Part shown: piece by piece, positions 58,254 to 64,000 of the stretch
Layout: each line of letters begins with the position of its first letter
How positions within the stretch are numbered: the first letter of the stretch is position 1
NCBI GenBank assembly: GCA_014529385.2
Contig: CM043942.1
Span: forward strand, 2,458,501 to 2,522,500
DNA length: 64,000 nt
Source of the DNA: Adiantum capillus-veneris
Taxonomy: Eukaryota > Streptophyta > Polypodiopsida > Polypodiales > Pteridaceae
Direction of reading: 5' to 3'
Position numbers and translations under genes: made by a program
Notes under the pieces: model-generated
What the model was told of the DNA's origin: nothing
The model's input: only the letters and a program-made list of their open reading frames with translations
Database searches by the model: none

Positions 58254-58817
58254 ATGAGGATCGTCTCGTGGAACGTGCAGGGATTAGGTGGGCCCCAGTT
58301 TCAGCGACAACGGGGCCAATTGCGTCAGGAGCTTCAGCGTTGCCTTGTGGGAGGAGAGATTGATCTCCTTATGCTTTAGGAGCACCATTTGTCTGAGAGC
58401 CGCATTCGGCGATGTGGTCAGATTTTGCGGGGACGTTATGATACCTTTTGGTCAGCTGCTTTTGGACCTGGAGGCATCCAGGGTGGGGTATGTATGACTA
58501 TTGCGGACTCATTGCAGCAGGCCATTGTGGGCAGAGGGATTATTGTGCCAGGCAGGGCTCAGTGGATTACTTTGCAGGTTCAGGGTGGCCTTGTGGGCTT
58601 CCTGAACATCTATGCGTCCAATGTGGCGAGTGCTCGTGCAGAGTTTTGGTCAGATTGTTGAGTCTTTGCCACAGGTTGACCATTGGTGTGTAGGAGGGGA
58701 CTTCAACATGTTGGAGGACCCCTCTGACAGGATCGGAGGCAGCCATGCTACTGTACATGGAGTCGAGTTAGCAGCTTGGGAGAGGTTGTGTATGACTTTG
58801 AGGGTCTCGGATACATG
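58254..58817 (+). pseudogene. LINE ORF2 endonuclease fragment of the second copy
   Basis: MRIVSWNVQGLGG, a stop replacing Gln in the catalytic-Glu block (58378), then the same EFWSD frameshift as the other copy, and WCVGGDFNMLEDPSDR before truncation. Confidence 0.75.
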
Positions 58818-59860
58818 AAGTTCGATTAGAAATACTACTTTGTAGCTTAGCTTTGAGTCACTCATAAGTCACAAATTCAGGGGAATAATGCGTTGGTACA
58901 TAGCTGTAAATCTGATGGACTTCATGTTGTGTATTACCTACTGACATGCATTCAATACAAAGCGCATTCAAAGCAATACAATGAGCCCACTAAAAGACTT
59001 ATTAGCATAAGAATGCAAAAGTAGGTGTACATCCACCATATATGGTGAGTAGATTAGTTTCTATGTACTCCATTGGTGGGGTCGAATGGCCTCGGATTGA
59101 AAGAATAAATGAAGCTTGACAGAACAATCTCAAATTTCTTGTGCACAATACCAAGAGCCTTGAACAAGTATCTAGCGTATATCAAGATGGGCATTTACAC
59201 ATTACGTGGGCACCTTCATGGTGCCAGTTTTTAAACTTGACTACAAGATCTACATCCAAACATCTGCCTCAAATGCAGAGGTAATCTCTAGACAAGATGT
59301 TGCTTGTGTTGATTATGGTAAGATGCAGTTTGGGCTTCTAGTTTGGAGTACCGAAAGTCTTTAATACACTGATGACAAGAGGCTCCGGCCACTTTGGTTG
59401 ACACAAGGGCCACCCACAATTATCAAAAACCAAGCCAGCTAGCTTTGATTAGAGAGTTTGATCACAAAACAACTTGCACCCTAATTAAAAAAGATGTGTG
59501 ATAATACATTACAAAATCAGGGGAACAAAGAGTTGGTAGATGGCTGTACTACTTTTGATTGAGTTGACATTGGCTCACATCTATTGACATGCATTCAATA
59601 CGAAACACGATTTAAGCAGCATGAAACGGAATTGTGTATAGATTGCTTGCTAGGTATGTACAATGTTGTCGGGTTTGATTGGCCCAAGAATGAAAGAATG
59701 AATGAGTTATCCATCAAAATGGATGAATGAATAAATGTGCGAGGATGTGTGTATTGGCTGGCATTAGGCAATTGTGTAATATTATAGCATTTCTGATTCA
59801 TCTACCCAAACAAGGAAGCAATATGTGTGAAGAAAAGTGGCTCATGCTTCCTAATTGTGA
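58818..59860. repeat. Non-coding region with a diverged ~640-bp-spaced duplication
   Basis: The segment from 58872 (caggggaataatgcgttggta ... ctgacatgcattcaatac) recurs from 59512 (caggggaacaaagagttggta ... ttgacatgcattcaatac) and continues to about 59120 and 59715. No gene recognised. It lies 3' of the small minus-strand ORF. Confidence 0.6.
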
Positions 59861-60133
59861 TTATAGTTGGCGTCGATAACAATCCGGCGGTTGCTGATGA
59901 GGCTGGTGCTGGGGATGCAGGTGGGGGTTGCTGATGAGGCTGGTGCTGGGGATGCTACCCACCTGCATACCACGCTTCATGATAACCACATTAGGCTGCC
60001 TGTCGTGAGAGGCGATGGAGAGCCTCACGCTTTCCCCAGGGCCTACTTCCTTGCTCTCCAGCATCACGTCACGAGTTTTGGATCTCAATTCCAGTATGAA
60101 ATTGCTATGGTTGACGAAAGTAATGCCAGACAT
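59861..60133 (-). CDS. Small unrecognised protein, 90 residues
   Basis: Begins MSGITFVNHSNFILELRS at 60133 with a favourable context (gctcaccATGt). The first ~55 residues alternate hydrophobic and polar positions like a beta-sandwich (RDVMLESKEVGPGESVRLSI, PNVVIMKRG). The C-terminus is Pro/His/Gln-rich and encoded by a direct repeat of ~43 bp at 59890-59955, so the original protein may have been longer. A (CT)n leader on the minus strand (60196-60228) precedes it. I do not recognise the family; it could be the intact 5' part of a gene truncated by the repeat. Confidence 0.4.
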   Translation of the reverse strand: MSGITFVNHSNFILELRSKTRDVMLESKEVGPGESVRLSIASHDRQPNVVIMKRGMQVGSIPSTSLISNPHLHPQHQPHQQPPDCYRRQL

Positions 60134-60195
60134 GGTGAGCAGAGAGAAATGAAATGATACATATGAGCGTGTTTAAAAGGCCAAAATGAGAATAT

Positions 60196-60228
<33 letters not shown>

Positions 60229-61084
60229 GTCCTTGTGCAAGCGAGAGGAGTTGATGGTGCTAGATGAGTACAACACTGCTGCTTAAGAAGCCATAGAAGC
60301 TGTTACTGCAAGGGAGCAGCTAGGAAGGTGCAGCTGTTTGAGTAGTCATGGGTCAGCTAGTCCTTCGGCCTCCACCACCTCCTCCTCCCTCCAGCATGCT
60401 TGCTTGCTTGTTGACGAAGGTAAAGCCTCATGAAACGCGGTCATTCCTCGATATTGACTTGGTAGGCTATCTGACGAGTGGAATTAGGCGGTGTCTATAC
60501 CCCCGCCTTACAGTTTTATTGACATGACGCTAAAAAACTTGATCACGTTAAGAAGCTGACAACCTTTTTACTTGGTAAGCCAAAGGCTCTTATTCTTCTA
60601 TCTGATCACACAAGCCACCACGTGGCACCGCTTCAATGGCCAAAAAAGAGGCCGTGAAAAGCAGTAACAAGTAAAAAAAAACGCCGCGCCGTCGATCGTA
60701 GGTTGCCATGCCGTCGATCGCAGGTTGACGATAGCAGTGTCGCAGGTTGGGCAAGAGAGACAGAGAGAGAGGGAGGGAGGCTTCTCTGCTGCGTTTTTTT
60801 CTCTCCCTTTTCTTCTCAGTTCAGCCCTCCCCGCGGCTGTGGAACGTTCCCCTCGCGCTCCGCCTGCCTTGAAATTCAAGTCGCAGAGAGTCTCCTACAA
60901 TATGGCGCTCCTGGTAGCACTGAAGCCGTTGGCTTGATTACTTGAGGATAACCATCATAAGCTTTGGTGTGATCGATCCTCCTAAACTTTTCTGCCCTCA
61001 TGTCCACTTTGATGTTTACTTGTTCCATTTCTTTTGCCTCTGCCGTCTATATCGCCAACAACATGAAAGGGGGAGAATTTTGAG
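60134..61084. other. Probable promoter/intergenic DNA, no gene recognised
   Basis: (GA)n at 60196-60228. An inverted-looking pair gccgtcgatcgtaggttg / gccgtcgatcgcaggttg lies at ~60688 and ~60710. The plus-strand readings 60703-60945 are low-complexity. Confidence 0.4.
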
Positions 61085-62021
61085 ATGTTGCAGAGAGAGG
61101 GCCGTAGATTGCATATAAAAAGAGTGCAACAGGAGAGGGAGAAGAAGCAGTTGCTTGCGCACTTAGCAGTGTGTGAGGGGATTAGTGGCAGACAACTCAA
61201 TGTCAAGGGAAAGGCATTGGGGAATATTTCCACTAGTGCAAGTCATGGTTCCATGAGCCGTTGGCTTCAGTCGCACTCCTCGTCCAGCTATGTTTATAGC
61301 CAATCTGAAAATTTGATGAGGCAAGCAATTTGGAACGATCTGCAGACAAACACAAAACATCTTTCATAACCAATTCAACGCAAAATATGGTGTCCGCGAG
61401 AGTTGGTTAATGTTAACTCCAAGGAGATGCAACAACATTGCAGCGGAAGTCAAGTAGTAAATCATGCAGGTGCCTACGTTGCCGATCAGGATCAAAAGAA
61501 TAGTCAAAGAGCAGAAGCAGAATCTGATTCTTTTTTCCACACAACGAGATTTCATGTTGGAGAAGCTAATGAACACGGACTGCGGAGTAATGGAATTTTT
61601 GGAGACATGCATACCAATATGTCAACACCTTTAGCCTCCAAAAGCAGTGAACTGCTGCCCATTCAACAACTGGATGGAATAGCAAAAACTCTATAGACAA
61701 TATGGCCAATATTACGGCATGTAAAGAGCTTCTCTTGCTAATAACTATGATTCGGTGGCGAATCCTATGAGCAAAGGTCCATGTACGCAGTAGTTATCAG
61801 ATCAAGTTCAGATGGTTGCAGATGACAGACATCAGTTTGATATTGTAGCCAACACAAACCCTCATTTTCCCTTGGAGGAAAGCTACTCCAGGGCGGGCAG
61901 TGATAATCTATTCACATCTTCTCAAAGGTCTTTTGTGCAACACGCGGTTGAGATAGAAACTCCATATAACAACTATAGTATGCCAAACAGATCGAGTGCA
62001 ATTATCACCAACAACAACTGA
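61085..62021 (+). pseudogene. Possible degraded gene of unknown family
   Basis: Three plus-strand readings follow each other with protein-like composition: 61085-61369 (REGRRLHIKRVQQEREKKQL, basic/helical start), 61403-61696 (Ser/Gln-rich) and 61812-62021 (Asn/Ser-rich). Stops at 61367 and 61694 and frame changes separate them. It looks like the end of a regulatory protein with a basic helix and Q/N/S-rich tail, but I cannot name a family and it may be chance. Confidence 0.25.
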
Positions 62022-62888
62022 GCAATGACTTAACATTCCATAGCGCAAGGCATACTGCTGTTAATATACTGCCATCTGAGTGCGAAACCAATTTCAACGT
62101 CAAGAGAATTGTACAGCGTTTATCTACTCTCGAACGCATTTTGCAACCTCAAGATTTAGAAATTAATTTATTTAGTTACACACTCAATATATCATATATG
62201 TTGGGTGCCAAGCGTCCTCTTCTGCAAATACATTCATCATGATATTGCATCTTATCTCGGTTTTCTTGTAGAGACGAGTGAGCTTTCTTTGCATCTCTTA
62301 TTGGCTTAGCATATAATAAGATCCATTACATCGGCAAAAATTCAAGGAGGGTTGTCTGGACAGAGGGGTTGGCTGGGGTCCCGTGGATTGGAGGGCCGCT
62401 AGGGCTTGAGAAGGAGAGCTTGAGAAGGAGAGTTGGCCGCATGGGGTGATGGCAGCGACACTAAACATATGGAATCTGGTTGTATGCAAAAAAGGGCTAG
62501 ATTTCTCGCAGGCTTCATTCAGCCACCTCAATTGCATCATTAACAGAACTACTAGCTAGTACCACTGTCGTAAGCATTGACTTCTGCATCTTTTGGAGGG
62601 ATCGCACCTTAAGAGACTTCAAGTTGCATGTTTCGACTAGAGATATTAGCTTGGTTGTTGCGTCCCCTATACGCGGAAAGTGGTTATTGGAGGCCCAAAA
62701 TTGATGAATTTTTAGAGTTGTTTTTTGCTCATTACTGCTCAAAGCACAGGACTCACGGAAGTTCAAAAGCAGACGCTCAATATAGAAAACAAATCTATTG
62801 CTCTTGAAAATGAGATTGTTGTCAAAGGCATCAATAGATCTTTTACAATTGTTGGTGACGAGCTTGAGTATACCATCTCTATGGCAAG
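62022..62888. other. No gene recognised
   Basis: Short minus-strand readings (62766-62515, 62540-62298) lack family features. A 15-bp gcttgagaaggagag is duplicated at 62404-62435. Confidence 0.35.
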
Positions 62889-62899
62889 AAGCAGCTTAC

Positions 62900-62933
<34 letters not shown>

Positions 62934-63013
62934 GATACACTCACACACATATACACACAGAGAGAAGGTAGTACTGATCAGAGGACATAGAATTGCTGAT
63001 CGAAGCAGCTTAC

Positions 63014-63057
<44 letters not shown>

Positions 63058-63117
63058 GATACACTCACACACATATACACACAGAGAGAAGGTAGTACTG
63101 ATCAGAGGACATAGAAC
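62889..63117. repeat. Tandem duplication of a 114-bp (CA)n-containing unit
   Basis: gaagcagcttacaacac(AC)n aaagatacactcacacacatatacacacagagagaaggtagtactgatcagaggacatagaa is repeated from 62889 and 63003. The second copy has a longer (CA)n tract. Confidence 0.85.
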
Positions 63118-64000
63118 ATATAGTTGCATCTGTGTGTTTTGTGTATGGCAGGGAGGACATATATTCACAACACTACAAGATCCAACTGCACAAGCGCGAC
63201 TCCATCTCATCAACACTGCAAGGTTTGCTATCTGCATCCAATTTTCCACGTGCATGTGTTTGTTTGGCGCAACACATAAATGCTACGGAGCAACACATAA
63301 ATGCTTCCGTTTCTTATAATTTTTTGGAGAGAACACAGTGCCAACTCTCCACCATACTTTTGTATGGCACCTTTGCATGACGTGCACTATATACTTTACA
63401 ATTTCAGACTATGACGTTTCATTGCAAGATGATATGTTTAACTATTCACATTGCTTTTTTGTAGCTCGACTCAAAAATTGGCCTGTAGATTGGACAATCA
63501 AAAAGCAGCAGTACAACATTGCAGGTCAGTAAAGCACCTTATTTATTATTGCTGCTCATTCATGCTTTATCTATTCGCTTGTTTTAAAAAAAATTGCATT
63601 ACTTCCTTTGCTTTGGTTTATTTATATCTTGTTTTCAAGACTATATACTTATGTCGATCAACATCTGCACATGTTAGTTACACATGCAACTCTTTACATG
63701 CAGGTGCTAGCCAATGCATGTGATGTATTACAGTAGTGAATGCATGTGGTGTATCACAATAGTGAATATACCTTGTGCATCTTTACTTTAGCTCTAAATA
63801 ATTGATACCATACTAGGTGTCGAAATAATTGATGTCATACTATATATGTTCTTGTTTCTCTCGTACTAGGTGTCAATATGAAGTTCTCAAGACCTAGAAG
63901 ATTATAGTCCAAGTATCAATAAGCTAGGGAGAAAACTGCAACCAAATTGAAACTAGCTTATTGTCCATATTCTAGGTCATGGTTTAAAATTACTGCACTA
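63118..64000. other. AT-rich DNA, no gene recognised
   Basis: No reading with family resemblance. A short aatgcatgtggtgtatcacaatagtgaat word is repeated at 63717-63768. Confidence 0.4.

Larger units (their letters stand above)
55847..58817 (+). mobile_element. Second LINE copy, 3'-truncated
   Basis: Matches 38.88-41.84 kb of the other LINE: pyrimidine-rich leader, ORF1 with an intact ATG (56340), and the first part of ORF2. Homology stops at 58817 within the endonuclease (gggtctcggatacatg), where the full copy continues for ~3.9 kb. No A-rich end or target duplication was seen. Stops at 56526 and 57105 and frameshifts inactivate it. Confidence 0.85.

Overview
The window looks like nuclear DNA from a large, repeat-rich land-plant genome. 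The evidence is LTR retrotransposons primed by initiator-Met tRNA (repeated TGGTATCAGAGC next to LTR ends), LINEs with a plant-type ORF1 ending in a CX2CX4HX4C knuckle, Ty3 elements with a chromodomain tail, canonical GT-AG introns, and abundant (GA)n/(CA)n tracts. A fern or another seedless plant fits, but the sequence does not prove the clade. I see no convincing conserved single-copy host gene, rRNA, tRNA or CRISPR. Almost everything is mobile DNA of several ages, nested in each other.

Layout. 1-3.4 kb is non-coding and carries an array of 24-bp palindromes at about 126-bp spacing. 3.4-11 kb holds a decayed LTR retrotransposon (PBS 8170, gag 8484) whose upstream LTR-like sequence is split by a 2.6-kb minus-strand copia-like element (5451-8032). 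11.0-14.0 kb holds a minus-strand LINE remnant and a minus-strand PIF/Harbinger transposase pseudogene. 16.1-27.5 kb is one Ty3-type element (A) with a second one (B, 19949-25648) inserted in it. Both keep gag and protease but lack reverse transcriptase, RNase H and the integrase core. 27.96-50.10 kb is a minus-strand short LTR element (C). Its 5' LTR carries an 18.5-kb DNA transposon with 36-bp terminal inverted repeats (31572-50063). 50.4-58.8 kb holds further LTR pieces and a second, 3'-truncated LINE copy. 58.8-64 kb is mostly unrecognised, with one small minus-strand ORF and a possible pseudogene.

The centrepiece is the TIR element. It holds four spliced genes in two divergent/convergent pairs. 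Gene 1 (+) is transposase-like and now carries three nonsense codons. Gene 2 (-) and gene 4 (-) are unrecognised proteins. Gene 3 (+) encodes a histone-H3/CENH3-like domain fused in frame to a Ulp1-type cysteine protease, an acidic linker and an FCP1/NIF-type phosphatase-like domain, about 827 residues in all. A 6.9-kb LINE with a 13-bp target duplication interrupts gene 3 just after the histone fold, and the reading frame is continuous across the insertion. The sister LTR of element C lacks the transposon and serves as an internal empty site. I know of no described plant transposon with a CENH3-like/Ulp1/FCP1 fusion. This is the best candidate here for an undescribed system.
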